A program made the position numbers and the translations under genes. From Mesorhizobium sp. ORS 3324 (GTDB taxonomy: Bacteria > Pseudomonadota > Alphaproteobacteria > Rhizobiales > Rhizobiaceae), in contig LM655170.1 in assembly GCA_000824825.2 (NCBI GenBank), forward strand, positions 11,853-75,852: a DNA stretch of 64,000 nucleotides, given 5' to 3'. Shown in pieces: positions 8,608-20,391 of this stretch; position 1 is the first letter of the stretch; every line of letters starts with the position of its first letter. A model generated the notes under the pieces. It made no database searches. It worked only from the letters and a program-made list of their open reading frames with translations, and was not told where the DNA came from.

Positions 8608-9729
8608 ATGACCTCCCGCTACCCCGCCATCGCCGCCGACATCGTAAAGCTCCTCGCCAAGCGCGACACGCACACGGTCGAGGTCGCCGTGCTGCAGCCA
8701 GCCGATCCGTTCCTCGACATGGCCGGCGAGGACCTGCGCCGCCGCATCTTCCTCACCGAAAGCGATACCGGCAAGACGCTGTGCCTACGGCCCGAATTCA
8801 CCATTCCAGTCTGCCTCGATCACATCGCCAGCCAAGCCGGCACGCCGCGCCGCTATTCCTATCTCGGCGAAGTGTTCCGCCAGCGCCGTGAGGGCGGCAA
8901 CGAGTTCTTCCAGGCCGGCATCGAGGATCTCGGCGACCGCGATACGGCGGCCGCCGACGCTCGCTCGCTGGCCGACGCGCATGCACTGCTCTCGCTGGTG
9001 CTGCCCGGCCGGCCGCTCGCCGTGACGCTGGGCGACCAGACGGTGTTCGAAGCCGTGCTGGCAGCCCTCGGCCTGCCGCGCGGCTGGCGCATGCGGCTGG
9101 CGCGCGCCTTCGGCTCGGCGCCAATGCTGGAGGCAGCTCTAGCCGATCTCGCCAATCCGCCGCGCAACGGCCAGCTCTCCGGTCCGGTGGCGCTGCTGGT
9201 GCTCGACGGCGATGCGGAGGGCCTTGCGGCGCACATCGCCACCGGCATGGAGGAGGCTGGGCTGTCGGCCTCGTCCGGCCGCGCGCCGGTCGACATAGCG
9301 CGCCGGCTGATCGAGAAGGCGCAGCTGCGCAGCGTGCGGCTGTCCGACGAGGCCTTCTCGGCGCTGAAGGGCTTTCTCGAGATCGACGTCGCGCTGGATG
9401 GCGCGACCGATGCGCTTGAAAAATTCGCGGCGGATGCCGGGCTGTCGCTGGGTCCGGCGCTCGAAAATTTCGCCGCCCGCGCCAAGGCGATCGAAGCGCA
9501 TGGCCTGCCGATGGCGGAAATCCGCTACGACGCCGCCTTCGGCCGTCCGCTCGACTACTACACCGGCCTTGTCTTCGAGATCGCGGCCGCCGACGGCGAC
9601 CGGCCGCTGGCCGGCGGCGGCCGCTACGACAGGCTGCTGACGCTGCTCGGCGCCAAGAAGCCGATCCCCGGTGTCGGCTTCTCGGTCTGGCTCGACCGCA
9701 TCGAGGCCTTGCGGGAGGGCGCGAAATGA
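8608..9729 (+). CDS. hisZ: ATP phosphoribosyltransferase regulatory subunit HisZ
   Basis: HisRS-like paralogue without tRNA charging activity that forms a hetero-octamer with short HisG and confers histidine feedback control on the first step of histidine synthesis. 373 residues with class II-type core motifs: [52 protein letters not shown] and [10 protein letters not shown]. The stop overlaps the hisG start as ATGA. The short form of HisG downstream requires HisZ, which supports the call. Confidence 0.94.
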   Translation: MTSRYPAIAADIVKLLAKRDTHTVEVAVLQPADPFLDMAGEDLRRRIFLTESDTGKTLCLRPEFTIPVCLDHIASQAGTPRRYSYLGEVFRQRREGGNEFFQAGIEDLGDRDTAAADARSLADAHALLSLVLPGRPLAVTLGDQTVFEAVLAALGLPRGWRMRLARAFGSAPMLEAALADLANPPRNGQLSGPVALLVLDGDAEGLAAHIATGMEEAGLSASSGRAPVDIARRLIEKAQLRSVRLSDEAFSALKGFLEIDVALDGATDALEKFAADAGLSLGPALENFAARAKAIEAHGLPMAEIRYDAAFGRPLDYYTGLVFEIAAADGDRPLAGGGRYDRLLTLLGAKKPIPGVGFSVWLDRIEALREGAK

Positions 9730-10418
9730 TCACGCTGGCGATCCCGTCAAAGGGCCGTCTCAAGGAACAGTCGCTGGAAGTGCTGGCCAAGGCGGGCCTC
9801 GCGGTCACCCTGCCGCAGGACGACCGCAAATACCGCGCCCGCATCGACGGCCTCGAGAATGTCGAGGTGGCCTTCCTTTCCGCGTCCGAGATCGCGGGCG
9901 AGATCGGCCAGGGCACGGTCGATCTCGGCATCACCGGTGAGGACCTGCTGCGCGAGAACCTTGCCGATTGGGAAGCACGCGCCGAGATCGTCGCCCGCCT
10001 CGGCTTCGGCCTTGCCGATGTCGTGGTTGCGGTGCCCGAGATCTGGCTCGACGTCGACACCATGACCGATCTCGACGACGTCGCCGCCGATTTTCGCCAG
10101 CGCCACGGCAGGCGTCTCAGGATCGCCACCAAATACTGGCGCCTCACGCAGCAGTTCTTTTCGCAAAAGCACGGCATCCAGGTCTACCGCATCGTCGAGA
10201 GCCTCGGCGCCACGGAAGGCGCGCCGGCGGCCGGCCTGGCCGACGTCATCGTCGACATCACCACCACCGGCTCGACGCTGCGCGCCAACCACCTCAAGGT
10301 GCTGGGCGACGGCGTGATCCTGAAGTCGCAGGCCTGTCTGGTGGCTTCGAAGAAGGCCCGCGATGCAGCGGATGAGGCGCTCTTGCGGGACATCACCGGG
10401 AAAATCCCTCCTCCTTGA
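9726..10418 (+). CDS. hisG: ATP phosphoribosyltransferase catalytic subunit, short form HisG
   Basis: Condenses ATP with PRPP in the first step of histidine biosynthesis. 230 residues is the short form, which lacks the C-terminal regulatory domain and depends on HisZ. Seen: N-terminal [19 protein letters not shown], the LGITGEDLL segment, and the PRPP-binding loop [23 protein letters not shown] stretch near residues 172-195. ATGA overlap with hisZ means translational coupling. Confidence 0.96.
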   Translation: MITLAIPSKGRLKEQSLEVLAKAGLAVTLPQDDRKYRARIDGLENVEVAFLSASEIAGEIGQGTVDLGITGEDLLRENLADWEARAEIVARLGFGLADVVVAVPEIWLDVDTMTDLDDVAADFRQRHGRRLRIATKYWRLTQQFFSQKHGIQVYRIVESLGATEGAPAAGLADVIVDITTTGSTLRANHLKVLGDGVILKSQACLVASKKARDAADEALLRDITGKIPPP

Positions 10419-10530
10419 GGGGAGGGTGGCTCGCGAAGCGAGGTGGGGCGGTTCACGTCGAGCGCTGCCGCAAGGACCCCTCCGTCCATCCGCCTTGGCG
10501 GCTGGACACCCTCCCTTCGAGGAGGAGGGG
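10403..10530. repeat. Inverted REP-like elements after hisG
   Basis: Facing arms rich in CTCCTCC/GGAGGAGG with small hairpins (GCTCGCGAAGCGAG) fill the gap between hisG and the acyl-CoA synthetase gene. The left arm overlaps the last codons of hisG. The layout resembles the pair before hisZ. Confidence 0.6.
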
Positions 10531-10596
10531 GACCTTTGGCGGATTTCCACCGCCGCCATCGGCTGATAGGCTGCCCCATCCCGGGAGGAGACGGCG

Positions 10597-12363
10597 ATGG
10601 CGATCAATCTCGACGAGCTCAAGAGCGCCACCAATCTGCGCGGGCGCGGGACGCATGGCACCTTCATCGCCCCGATGGACGGCAGGGCGCATGTTTCGGG
10701 CGACCGCTCGGTGCCCTTGCTCGACAAGACCATCCCGGAGCTGTTTTCCGACACGGTGAGCAGATACGCCACGCTCGACGCCGCCGTCTTCGTTGGCCAG
10801 GACAAGCGCTTCACCTGGAGCGAGCTGTCGGACGCGGTCGACGCGCTGGCCGCTGGCTTCCTGGCGCTCGGCCTGGAAAAGGGCGACCGCGTCGGCATCT
10901 GGTCGCCCAACCGCTGGGAATGGCTGGTGACCCAATTCGCCACCGCGCGCATCGGCCTTATCCTGGTCAACATCAATCCGGCCTATCGGCTGACCGAGCT
11001 CGAATATGCCCTTAACAAGGTCGCCTGCCGGGCGCTGGTCACTGCCGTCAGCTTCAAGACTTCCGACTATCTTGTTATGATCGAGACGCTGGCGCCGGAG
11101 ATCGCCACCGCCGAGCCCGGCAAGCTCAAGGCGAAGAAGCTGCCGGCGCTCGAAATCGTCATTCGCATGGGCGACGACAACTCGCCCGGCATGTTCAATT
11201 TCGGCGATGTGCTCGCCATAGCCGGCCGCGACGAGCATGACAGCCTCGACCGCATCTCCGAGGGTCTGAAGCCCGGCGATGCCATCAACATCCAGTTCAC
11301 CTCAGGCACGACGGGCGCGCCGAAGGGCGCGACGCTGACCCACGCGAATATCGTCAACAACGGCAATTTCGTCACCTCGGCAATAAAACTCACCGTCGAC
11401 GACCGGCTCTGCATCCCGGTGCCACTCTACCATTGCTTCGGCATGTCGATGGGCACGATGGGCTGCGTCACAAAGGGCGCGACCATGGTCTTCCCGGGCG
11501 AAGGTTTTGACTCCGGCGCGACGCTCAAGGCGATCGCACAGGAGCGCTGCACCGCCCTTTATGGCGTGCCGACCATGTTCGTCGCCATGCTCGACCATGC
11601 GGATTTTTCGACCTTCGATCTTTCGAGCCTGCGCACCGGCATCATGGCTGGCTCGCCATGCCCGATCGAGGTGATGAAGAAGGTGGTCTCGCTGATGAAT
11701 ATGAGCCAAGTGACCATCGCTTACGGCATGACCGAGACCAGCCCCGTCTCCTTCCAGAGCAGCGTCGACGATCCGCTGGAAAAGCGCGTCTCCACCGTCG
11801 GCCGCATCCATCCTCATGTCGAGGTCAAGGCTATCGGCGCCGATGGCGCCACCGTCGAAGTCGGCGTGCCGGGCGAGCTCTGCACGCGTGGCTATTCGGT
11901 GATGAAGGGCTACTGGGACGACGCTGAGAAGACCCGCGAGGCGGTCGACGCCGACGGCTGGATGCACACCGGCGACCTCGCAACAATCGACGCCGAAGGC
12001 TATTGCAACATCGTCGGCCGGGTGAAGGACATGGTCATCCGCGGCGGCGAGAACATTTATCCGCGCGAGGTCGAGGAGTTCCTCTACCGCCATCCCAAGA
12101 TCAAGGAAGTGCAGGTCTTCGGCATTCCCGACGACAAATATGGCGAGGAGCTCTGCGCCTGGATCGTGCTGAAGCCCGGCCAGATCGCGACGGAGCAGGA
12201 GATCAAAGCCTTCTGCTCCGGCCAGATCGCCCATTACAAGGTCCCGCGCTACATCCGCTTCCGCACCGAGCTGCCGATGACGGTGACCGGCAAGGCGCAG
12301 AAGTTTTTGATGCGGCAGGCGATGGTCGAGGAACTGGGGCTGGTGGCGCAGAAGACAGCGTGA
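10597..12363 (+). CDS. AMP-binding fatty acyl-CoA synthetase
   Basis: ANL-superfamily ligase that activates a carboxylic acid to its adenylate and then the CoA thioester. 588 residues. Seen: the P-loop [16 protein letters not shown] (about residue 232), [12 protein letters not shown], the A5 motif [15 protein letters not shown], the A8 hinge [18 protein letters not shown], and A10 TVTGKAQKF with the catalytic lysine. Overall layout fits medium/long-chain ligases of the ACSF2/FadD-like group; the substrate cannot be read from sequence. GGGAGGAG lies 9 bases before ATG at 10597. It is convergent with oxyR. Confidence 0.93.
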   Translation: MAINLDELKSATNLRGRGTHGTFIAPMDGRAHVSGDRSVPLLDKTIPELFSDTVSRYATLDAAVFVGQDKRFTWSELSDAVDALAAGFLALGLEKGDRVGIWSPNRWEWLVTQFATARIGLILVNINPAYRLTELEYALNKVACRALVTAVSFKTSDYLVMIETLAPEIATAEPGKLKAKKLPALEIVIRMGDDNSPGMFNFGDVLAIAGRDEHDSLDRISEGLKPGDAINIQFTSGTTGAPKGATLTHANIVNNGNFVTSAIKLTVDDRLCIPVPLYHCFGMSMGTMGCVTKGATMVFPGEGFDSGATLKAIAQERCTALYGVPTMFVAMLDHADFSTFDLSSLRTGIMAGSPCPIEVMKKVVSLMNMSQVTIAYGMTETSPVSFQSSVDDPLEKRVSTVGRIHPHVEVKAIGADGATVEVGVPGELCTRGYSVMKGYWDDAEKTREAVDADGWMHTGDLATIDAEGYCNIVGRVKDMVIRGGENIYPREVEEFLYRHPKIKEVQVFGIPDDKYGEELCAWIVLKPGQIATEQEIKAFCSGQIAHYKVPRYIRFRTELPMTVTGKAQKFLMRQAMVEELGLVAQKTA

Positions 12364-12373
12364 GGCCAAGGCC

Positions 12374-13282
12374 TCAAGCCGCAAGCACCGCCTGATCCAG
12401 CCCGCGGATGATCTTTGCCAGTTCCATGCATTCGTCCTGACGCACCTTGTTCTTCCGCCAGGCCATGCAGATCATGCGCCGCGGCATCGGCTCCTGGAAC
12501 GGCACGATCTTGAGATCGGGCATGACGCCTGCAGCACTTGCCGCCATTTCCGGGACGAGCGTCACCCCCAACCCATGCGCCACCATCTGCAGGAGCGTGG
12601 TCAGGCTGGTCGCGCCGTAGCTTGCCATCGCCACCGGCCGGACATTGCCGCAGACCGCGAGTGCCTGTTCGCGCAGGCAATGGCCTTCTTCCAAGAGCAT
12701 GAGCCGCTCCAATGCAGGGCTTTCCGGCGGCACCGGCGGCGACGCGAAAGCCGGATCGCCAGCTGGCACGGCCAGGAAGAAGCGGTCCGGGAAAAGCTCC
12801 TCGGTGACAAGCCCCGGATAGTCGAGCGGCAGCGCCGCGATGAAAGCGTCGAGCCGGCCCGAGGCGCTGTCCTCGGCCAGCGAGGCCGTCACCGCCTCGC
12901 GCAGCTCGAGCTGCAGCACGGGGAAATGCTTCTTCAGTTCCGGCAGGGCCCGCGGCAGGAGATATGGCGCCACCGTCGGGATGATGCCAAGCCGGAAGCG
13001 ACCCTCCATGGCGGGACGGCCGCGCCGGGCCGTCGTCTCGACGTCACGTATATCGGCGAGGATGCGTTCGATACGCGGCTGCAGGGCAAGCGCCTCGTCG
13101 GTCATCCGCACCGTCTTGCCGCCGCGTTCGAACAGAAGGCAGCTCAGCCGCTCTTCCATCTCGGCGATCTGGGCGGAGAGCGCCGGCTGGCTGACCCCGG
13201 CAAGCTTCGCGGCGCGGCCGAAATGCAGCGTCTGCGCCAGCGCGTCGAAATAAAGCATCTGCCGGACGGTCAAGCCAATCAT
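12374..13282 (-). CDS. oxyR: LysR-family hydrogen-peroxide sensor OxyR
   Basis: Transcription factor that activates peroxide-defence genes when a cysteine pair is oxidised. 302 residues: N-terminal winged HTH (LHFGRAAKLAGVSQPALSAQ, about 19-38) and a periplasmic-binding-like sensor domain. The diagnostic redox pair is present: C202 in LLEEGHCLREQAL and C211, nine residues apart as in E. coli OxyR C199/C208. It is divergent from katG with a 139-bp shared control region, the usual oxyR-katG layout. Confidence 0.94.
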   Translation of the reverse strand: MIGLTVRQMLYFDALAQTLHFGRAAKLAGVSQPALSAQIAEMEERLSCLLFERGGKTVRMTDEALALQPRIERILADIRDVETTARRGRPAMEGRFRLGIIPTVAPYLLPRALPELKKHFPVLQLELREAVTASLAEDSASGRLDAFIAALPLDYPGLVTEELFPDRFFLAVPAGDPAFASPPVPPESPALERLMLLEEGHCLREQALAVCGNVRPVAMASYGATSLTTLLQMVAHGLGVTLVPEMAASAAGVMPDLKIVPFQEPMPRRMICMAWRKNKVRQDECMELAKIIRGLDQAVLAA

Positions 13283-13343
13283 AAGAAAACCCTATCGGAA
13301 AAAACAGGAAAGGCAATTTGTCTTTATCGCCAAGCCGTCCTAG

Positions 13344-15620
<2,277 letters not shown>

Positions 15621-15638
15621 GGGACCATCCTCCCAAGT

Positions 15639-15669
15639 AAAAAGGCGCGGGCATTTCCCGCGCCTTTTT
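15639..15669. terminator. Bidirectional intrinsic terminator between katG and aqpZ
   Basis: AAAAAGGCGCGGG, a short loop, then CCCGCGCCTTTTT: a 13-bp perfect GC-rich stem with A and T runs on both sides, lying between two convergent genes and able to work in either direction. Confidence 0.9.
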
Positions 15670-15687
15670 CATTGAGCCCAATAGATC

Positions 15688-16367
15688 TCAGTCTTTTTCG
15701 AAGACGCCCGCCTTGGCGGCGATGCCGGCGATCGCCCCGCCGATCAGCGGCGCGACGATGAACAGCCAGAGCTGGCCGAGCGCCGCGCCGCCCGAAAACA
15801 GCGCCGGGCCGATCGAGCGCGCCGGATTGACCGAGGTGCCGGTCACCGGGATCATGGCGAAGTGAATTCCCGCCAGCGTCAGGCCGATGATCAGGCCGGC
15901 GAAGGCGGTGGTGTGCTTGGCGTTGGTGACGCCGAGGATCACCGTGACGAAGGTGAAGGTGCCGATCAGCTCCCACAGGAAAGGCCGAGCTCATGCCCCA
16001 TTTGGCCTCGTCCCAGCCATTGGCGCCGAAGCCGCCGGCGTGGCCGCCGACCTGGCCGATGACGATGATCCACAGCGCCAGCGAGGCGATGAAGGCGCCG
16101 ACGATCTGCGCGATCCAGTAGGGGACGACATCCTTGGCCGGCATCCGTCCCGCCAGGAACACGCCGAGCGTCACCGCCGGATTGAGATGCGCACCCGAGA
16201 TCGGGCCGATCGCATAGGCCGCCGCGATCAGGCCGATACCGAACGCCAGGCCGATGCCTTCCTGGCCGAGCGGCAGCGCGCCGCCGAAACAGCCCGTGAC
16301 CATAGAGGCCGTGCCGATGAACACCAACAAAAAACGTTCCTAGAACTTCCGCCAGATAAGTCTTCAT
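15688..16367 (-). pseudogene. aqpZ: Aquaporin Z, broken by two single-base frameshifts
   Basis: The coding sense of AqpZ runs through three frames. The N-terminus MKTYLAEVLGTFF is read from ATG 16367 (GAGGAG six bases upstream). The frame shifts at a run of six A on the plus strand (about 16329-16334), continues as LVFIGTASMVTGCFGGALPL through the first NPA motif (HLNPAVT), shifts again near 15978 (one extra G on the plus strand), and resumes as LWELIGTFTFVTVILGV through the second NPA motif (SVNPARS) to the stop. Removing one base at each site gives a 225-residue protein of normal AqpZ length. Either a true pseudogene or two assembly/sequencing errors; one site is a homopolymer. Confidence 0.85.
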
Positions 16368-16700
16368 TGCCATCTCCTCATAGGTATCCGCCAAAAACGC
16401 GTCTGCCGCGCCGCGAATCACAGGCGGAAGAGTATTCCCGCCAACAAAACTTGGAAAGCTGAGCGGTTAAGTCGGTAGAATTGCTTGTATGCGCCAGTTA
16501 AACATTAGAGACATTTCATGTTATGGCCGATTTGTTCTTGTTATCCTCCGAGGGCCGACCGCTGCGAAAAAGCATTCCGTTGGTCGCAGGGAGGATGGCA
16601 TTGGACAGACCGTTTTGGCCTCGAGGCAACAGAACTGTTTCAATCCGACCAGGAAAGGCTCTAAGAGCAGGACTGAAAGCAACGATAGACGGAAGCGGGA
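16368..16700. other. Gene-free stretch between aqpZ and rsmB
   Basis: About 330 bp, more AT-rich than its surroundings, holding the divergent promoters of aqpZ and rsmB. No convincing gene on either strand; short open frames here have no recognisable protein character and no ribosome-binding sites. Confidence 0.55.
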
Positions 16701-17990
16701 ATGAGACTGGGCGGACGGCTGGCGGCGGCCATCGAAGTGCTGGAAGACATCGGCCGGAGACACCGGCCGGTGGCCGATGCCTTGCGCGACTGGGGCCTGT
16801 CGCACCGCTTTGCTGGCGGCGGCGATCGGGCGGCGATCGGCAACATCGTCTACGACGCGCTGCGCCGCAGGCGCTCGGCCGGCTGGCTATTCGGCGAGGA
16901 CACGCCGCGCGCCGTCGGCTTCGGCGCGCTTCTGCTGGAATGGGGCCAAACGGCGCAGTCCCTCAACGAGGTGCTCGACGGCGACAAGTTCGCGCCGCCG
17001 CTGCTCAGCGCCGCCGAACTGAAGGCGGCGGCCGACCGCAGGCTTGCCGATGCGCCGGACGTCGTGCGGGCCGATATTCCCGACTGGTGCGCGCCGCTGC
17101 TGGAAAAAGCCTTTGGCGATGCCTGGGTCGGAGAGGGTGCGGCGCTCGCCATGCGTCCGCCGCTCGACCTCAGGGTCAACGCCTTGCTGTCCGATCGCGA
17201 CAAGGTGCTGGCCGAACTCCAGGACACGGGTGCCGCGCCCGCCGCGATCGCGCCGCACGGTATCCGCATCCCGCCGATCGACGGCGACGGCAGGCATCCG
17301 AACGTGCAGGCCGAGCCCGCCTTCCAGAAAGGCTGGTTCGAGGTGCAGGACGAGGGCTCGCAGCTTGCAGCAGCACTTGCCGGCGCCGCGCCCGGCATGC
17401 AGGTGCTCGACTATTGCGCCGGCGCCGGCGGCAAGACGCTGGCGCTGTCGGCCGAGATGGACAATCGCGGCCAGTTGTTTGCCCATGATGCGGAGAAGGT
17501 GCGGCTGGCGCCGATCTTTGAGCGCATCCGCCGCGCGCACAGCCGCAACGTCCAGGTGGTCAGCAAGCCCGCGGAGCTCGCGCCGCTCACCGCGCACATG
17601 GACATCGTGCTGATCGACGCGCCTTGCACCGGCAGCGGCACCTGGCGGCGGCGGCCCGACGCCAAATGGCGGCTGACCGAGAGGCAGCTCGATGCCCGCA
17701 GGGCTGAGCAGCAGGCGATCCTCGACACGGCGCAGGCCTTTGTGAAGCCCGGCGGATTGCTCGTCTACATCACCTGTTCGGTCTTCGATGCCGAGAACGG
17801 TGAGCAGGTCGCGGCCTTCCGTGAGCGCCACGGCGATTTTGCGCCGGTCGACCATCGCCGGCTTTGGAATGTCCATTTCCCCGGCCATCAAGGCGCCGCG
17901 CGCATCGCCGACGCCGGCGGCATCTCACTGTCGCCGGCGCTGAGCGGCACCGACGGCTTCTATTTCCACGCCTTGCGTAAGGTGGCCTGA
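16701..17990 (+). CDS. rsmB: RsmB/NOP-family 16S rRNA (cytosine-5) methyltransferase
   Basis: SAM-dependent RNA m5C methyltransferase of the NOL1/NOP2/Sun family. 429 residues: an N-terminal NusB-like helical domain, then a Rossmann domain with the SAM motif VLDYCAGAGGKTLAL (about 235-249), the catalytic motif DAPCTGSGTWRRRPD (about 303-317) and the second cysteine in YITCSVFDAENGEQV. The NusB-like N-terminus favours RsmB (C967) over YebU-type enzymes. GGAAGCGGGA precedes ATG at 16701. Confidence 0.88.
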   Translation: MRLGGRLAAAIEVLEDIGRRHRPVADALRDWGLSHRFAGGGDRAAIGNIVYDALRRRRSAGWLFGEDTPRAVGFGALLLEWGQTAQSLNEVLDGDKFAPPLLSAAELKAAADRRLADAPDVVRADIPDWCAPLLEKAFGDAWVGEGAALAMRPPLDLRVNALLSDRDKVLAELQDTGAAPAAIAPHGIRIPPIDGDGRHPNVQAEPAFQKGWFEVQDEGSQLAAALAGAAPGMQVLDYCAGAGGKTLALSAEMDNRGQLFAHDAEKVRLAPIFERIRRAHSRNVQVVSKPAELAPLTAHMDIVLIDAPCTGSGTWRRRPDAKWRLTERQLDARRAEQQAILDTAQAFVKPGGLLVYITCSVFDAENGEQVAAFRERHGDFAPVDHRRLWNVHFPGHQGAARIADAGGISLSPALSGTDGFYFHALRKVA

Positions 17991-18083
17991 CGGCAGCCGC
18001 GTTTTGCTGCGCTGCAACATAAGAGATTGCCTGTCTTGCCAGCCTCTGCAATAAGCTTCGCCAGCAAAAGTGAGGCGAAGGCA

Positions 18084-18542
18084 ATGGCAGCCAAGATCGT
18101 ACCCGCTCCCGACTATGAGGATCGCGTCAGGACTTCCTTTGCCCGCCAAAAGGCGATGGCCACCATCGGCGCGGAGCTGACGCTGGTCACGCCCGGCATC
18201 ATCGAGATCGAGATGCCTTATGCGCCCTCGCTCACCCAGCAGCACGGCTTCCTGCATGCCGGCGTCATCTCGACCGCGCTGGACTCGGCCTGCGGTTACG
18301 CCGCCTTCTCGCTGATGCCGCAGAATTCCAGCGTGCTGACCATCGAGTTCAAGGTCAATCTGCTCGCGCCGGGCCGAGGCGAGCGCTTCCTGTTCCGCGG
18401 CTCGGTGACCAAGCCCGGCCGCACCATCATCGTTGCCGACGGCCAGGCCTACGCCTTTGCCGCCGACGGCGAGGCGAAGCTGATCGCCACCATGACCGGC
18501 ACGATGATGACGGTGGTCGGCCGCGACGGCATAGAGGGGTGA
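18084..18542 (+). CDS. PaaI-family hotdog thioesterase
   Basis: 152 residues from ATG at 18084, with TGAGGCGAAG just upstream; an upstream extension to 18027 lacks family similarity. The single hotdog fold is recognisable by QQHGFLHAGVISTALDSACGYAA (about 55-77), where the HG-x-x-HAG and acidic residue form the usual catalytic patch, and by the later KVNLLAPGRGERFLFRGSV strand. It hydrolyses an acyl-CoA thioester; the substrate is unknown. Confidence 0.85.
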   Translation: MAAKIVPAPDYEDRVRTSFARQKAMATIGAELTLVTPGIIEIEMPYAPSLTQQHGFLHAGVISTALDSACGYAAFSLMPQNSSVLTIEFKVNLLAPGRGERFLFRGSVTKPGRTIIVADGQAYAFAADGEAKLIATMTGTMMTVVGRDGIEG

Positions 18543-18562
18543 GGAGCGGTCCGCGTAGCGGA

Positions 18563-18588
18563 CGAAAAGCCCCCGAATGGGCTTTTCG
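18563..18588 (+). terminator. Hairpin with T-tract after the thioesterase gene
   Basis: CGAAAAGCCC, a 6-base loop, then GGGCTTTTCG. A second small hairpin, GTCCGC-GTA-GCGGAC, sits just before it (18549-18563). Together they could terminate the thioesterase transcript, or represent a repeat element. Confidence 0.5.
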
Positions 18589-18695
18589 AGCGACCAATGC
18601 CCGGAGCCATAGCGAAGGGCCGGGAGACGGTGAGGGCACGTTGCCCTTTCTCTTCGCCGGGCAACAGACCGGCAACGGATAAGAGGTAGAGCGTC

Positions 18696-19334
18696 ATGAC
18701 CGGTAAAGTGTCACGCCTTTCGGGTAAGTCGATTCTCTTCGTCATGGCCGCCGAGGCCGAATACGGCCCGCACCTCAAGACGCTGTTCACGCCGCTGATG
18801 ACCGGCGTCGGCCCGGTCGAGGCCGGCGTGCGGCTGGGTGCCGAGCTTGCGACACTCAAAGCTCAGGACGCGCTGCCGGATCTCGTCGTCACGCTGGGGT
18901 CCGCGGGAAGCCGCACGCTGGAGCAGGCCGCGATCTACCAGGCTGCGTCGGTGAGCTACCGCGACATGGACGCTTCGCCGCTCGGCTTCGAGAAGGGCGC
19001 AACGCCCTTCCTCGACCTGCCGGTGACGGTGCCGCTGCCCTTCGTCATTCCCGGCATCAGGAGTGCGACGCTGTCCTCCGGCGGCGCGATCGTCACAGGC
19101 GCCGCCTATGACGCGATCGACGCGGAAATGGTCGACATGGAGACGTTCGCCTGCCTGCGCGCCTGCCAGCTGTTCGGTATCCCGCTGATCGGCTTGCGCG
19201 GCATCTCCGACGGCGCGGCAGATCTGAGGCATGTCAGCGACTGGACCGAATATCTCCATGTCATCGACGAGAAGCTGGCAGAGGCCGTAGGTCTGCTGGA
19301 GCAGGCGATCGGCGGCGGCCTGCTTGACGGCTGA
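18696..19334 (+). CDS. 5'-methylthioadenosine/S-adenosylhomocysteine nucleosidase family protein
   Basis: 212 residues of the PNP/UDP phosphorylase fold. Seen: SILFVMAAEAEYGPHL at the N-terminus, GVGPVEAGVRLGAEL, VVTLGSAGSRTLEQ, the substrate-site motif EMVDMETFACLRACQLFGIP, and GLRGISDGAADL carrying the catalytic aspartate. It cleaves MTA and/or SAH to adenine and the sugar, recycling SAM by-products. AAGAGG is well placed before ATG at 18696. The family call is firm; exact substrate preference is not. Confidence 0.85.
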   Translation: MTGKVSRLSGKSILFVMAAEAEYGPHLKTLFTPLMTGVGPVEAGVRLGAELATLKAQDALPDLVVTLGSAGSRTLEQAAIYQAASVSYRDMDASPLGFEKGATPFLDLPVTVPLPFVIPGIRSATLSSGGAIVTGAAYDAIDAEMVDMETFACLRACQLFGIPLIGLRGISDGAADLRHVSDWTEYLHVIDEKLAEAVGLLEQAIGGGLLDG

Positions 19335-19346
19335 CTGCCGCTTAGA

Positions 19347-19664
19347 TCAAGCAGCCAGGCGCTGCGGATCGCCGAAATCGATGCGTGCAATGCGGCCACG
19401 GGCGGTGCCTGTCGCATCGACATAGTCGATTGCTCCCGGTGTGTGATCGAGTTTCCACGAGCCAGTAGGGCCGTCTTTCCATTCGACTTTGTAGCCGTCG
19501 TCCAGCAGCGTCCAATGTCCGTGGAGGCGTGTGGCGTCCGGCAGGAGCATGTGCGCCCTATCGTTGGTTTCGTAGTGGATGAAGGCGTTCTTGCCGCCCA
19601 TATCGATGACATGGGTGGTTCCGACCATGATAATGGCCAGCGTGTCCCTGTTTAGTATCGTCAT
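19347..19664 (-). CDS. Hypothetical protein divergent from a MarR regulator
   Basis: 105 residues from ATG at 19664; two upstream ATGs (19679, 19721) are possible but would run into the operator. Contains LHGHWTLLDDGYKVEWKDG and TGSWKLDHTPGAIDYVD, a small soluble, probably beta-rich protein with no signal peptide. I do not recognise the family. Its divergent position next to a MarR gene with a palindrome between them suggests it is the regulator's target. Confidence 0.6.
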   Translation of the reverse strand: MTILNRDTLAIIMVGTTHVIDMGGKNAFIHYETNDRAHMLLPDATRLHGHWTLLDDGYKVEWKDGPTGSWKLDHTPGAIDYVDATGTARGRIARIDFGDPQRLAA

Positions 19665-19716
19665 TGTCCCTGTCCACATGTTCGCGTTTCGAAAGAGTCT
19701 CGACGGCACGAATATC

Positions 19717-19731
19717 GTCAAGTATCTTGAC
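19717..19731. promoter_or_regulatory. Candidate MarR operator
   Basis: Perfect inverted repeat GTCAAG-TAT-CTTGAC between the divergent hypothetical gene and the MarR gene, 20 bp before the latter's likely start. The CTTGA/TCAAG half-sites resemble many MarR-family operators, consistent with autorepression. Confidence 0.6.
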
Positions 19732-19750
19732 TATATGGAGTTTGGATCAA

Positions 19751-20233
19751 GTGGTCAAGGAGCTTGACGAAAGAGCCGAGGCGCTGCCCGATCATATCGG
19801 CTGGCGGCTATGGCGAGCGAGCCGTTCCTGGCAGGCGGAATTTGCCGACGCCATGCGGGCCGCGGGCCATGGCTGGTTCAGCGAAGCGCGCGCCGGGTTG
19901 CTCGGGCACATCCCCCGCAACGGCACGCGCCAGTCGGCATTGATCGAGCGCGCGGCCATCTCCAAGCAGGCGGTCCAGCAATTGCTCGACGGGCTGGAGG
20001 CGGAGGGCGTGCTGGAGCGGCTGCCCAATCCGCGGGACGGGCGCGGCAAGCTTGTGCGCTATACACGCAAGGGACTGGATGCCCTGCGCGACGGCGACCG
20101 CATCAAGCTTCAGATCGAACGCAGCTACATCGATCGTATCGGCCGGCAGCGGTTCTCGGCGATGATGGACGCTTTGCGGGCGCTCGACGCCGGGCAGGGC
20201 GACGCATCGGAACAAGCGCCTGAATCGACCTGA
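19751..20233 (+). CDS. MarR-family transcriptional regulator
   Basis: About 160 residues. GTG at 19751 has GGAG 10 bases upstream and is preferred; the frame stays open to 19664, but that would translate the operator. The winged HTH is visible as LIERAAISKQAVQQLLDGLEAEGVLERLPNPRDGRGKLVRYT, with the usual wing R-D-x-R. Dimerisation helices flank it. Ligand unknown. Confidence 0.85.
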   Translation: MVKELDERAEALPDHIGWRLWRASRSWQAEFADAMRAAGHGWFSEARAGLLGHIPRNGTRQSALIERAAISKQAVQQLLDGLEAEGVLERLPNPRDGRGKLVRYTRKGLDALRDGDRIKLQIERSYIDRIGRQRFSAMMDALRALDAGQGDASEQAPEST

Positions 20234-20247
20234 GCGGTGCCTCCTAG

Positions 20248-20347
20248 TGCATGTCACCCAAAAGTGCGCAGCGGTTTGGGAGAACGACGTGCATCAAAAC
20301 AGAGACTTAAAGCGCGTCGCCTGACATCCGTTTAGCGGACGCGCTTT
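20248..20347. repeat. RIME-like two-palindrome element, copy 3
   Basis: Module A at 20248-20293 (slightly diverged, TGCATGTCACCC..GACGTGCA) and module B at 20309-20347, located between the MarR gene and guaA. It ends 44 bp before the guaA start, so the guaA promoter may lie inside or beside it. Confidence 0.8.
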
Positions 20348-20391
20348 AGCGACCCATTGCGTCGACTCGTTTCTTTCTTTAAAGGCTCGCC

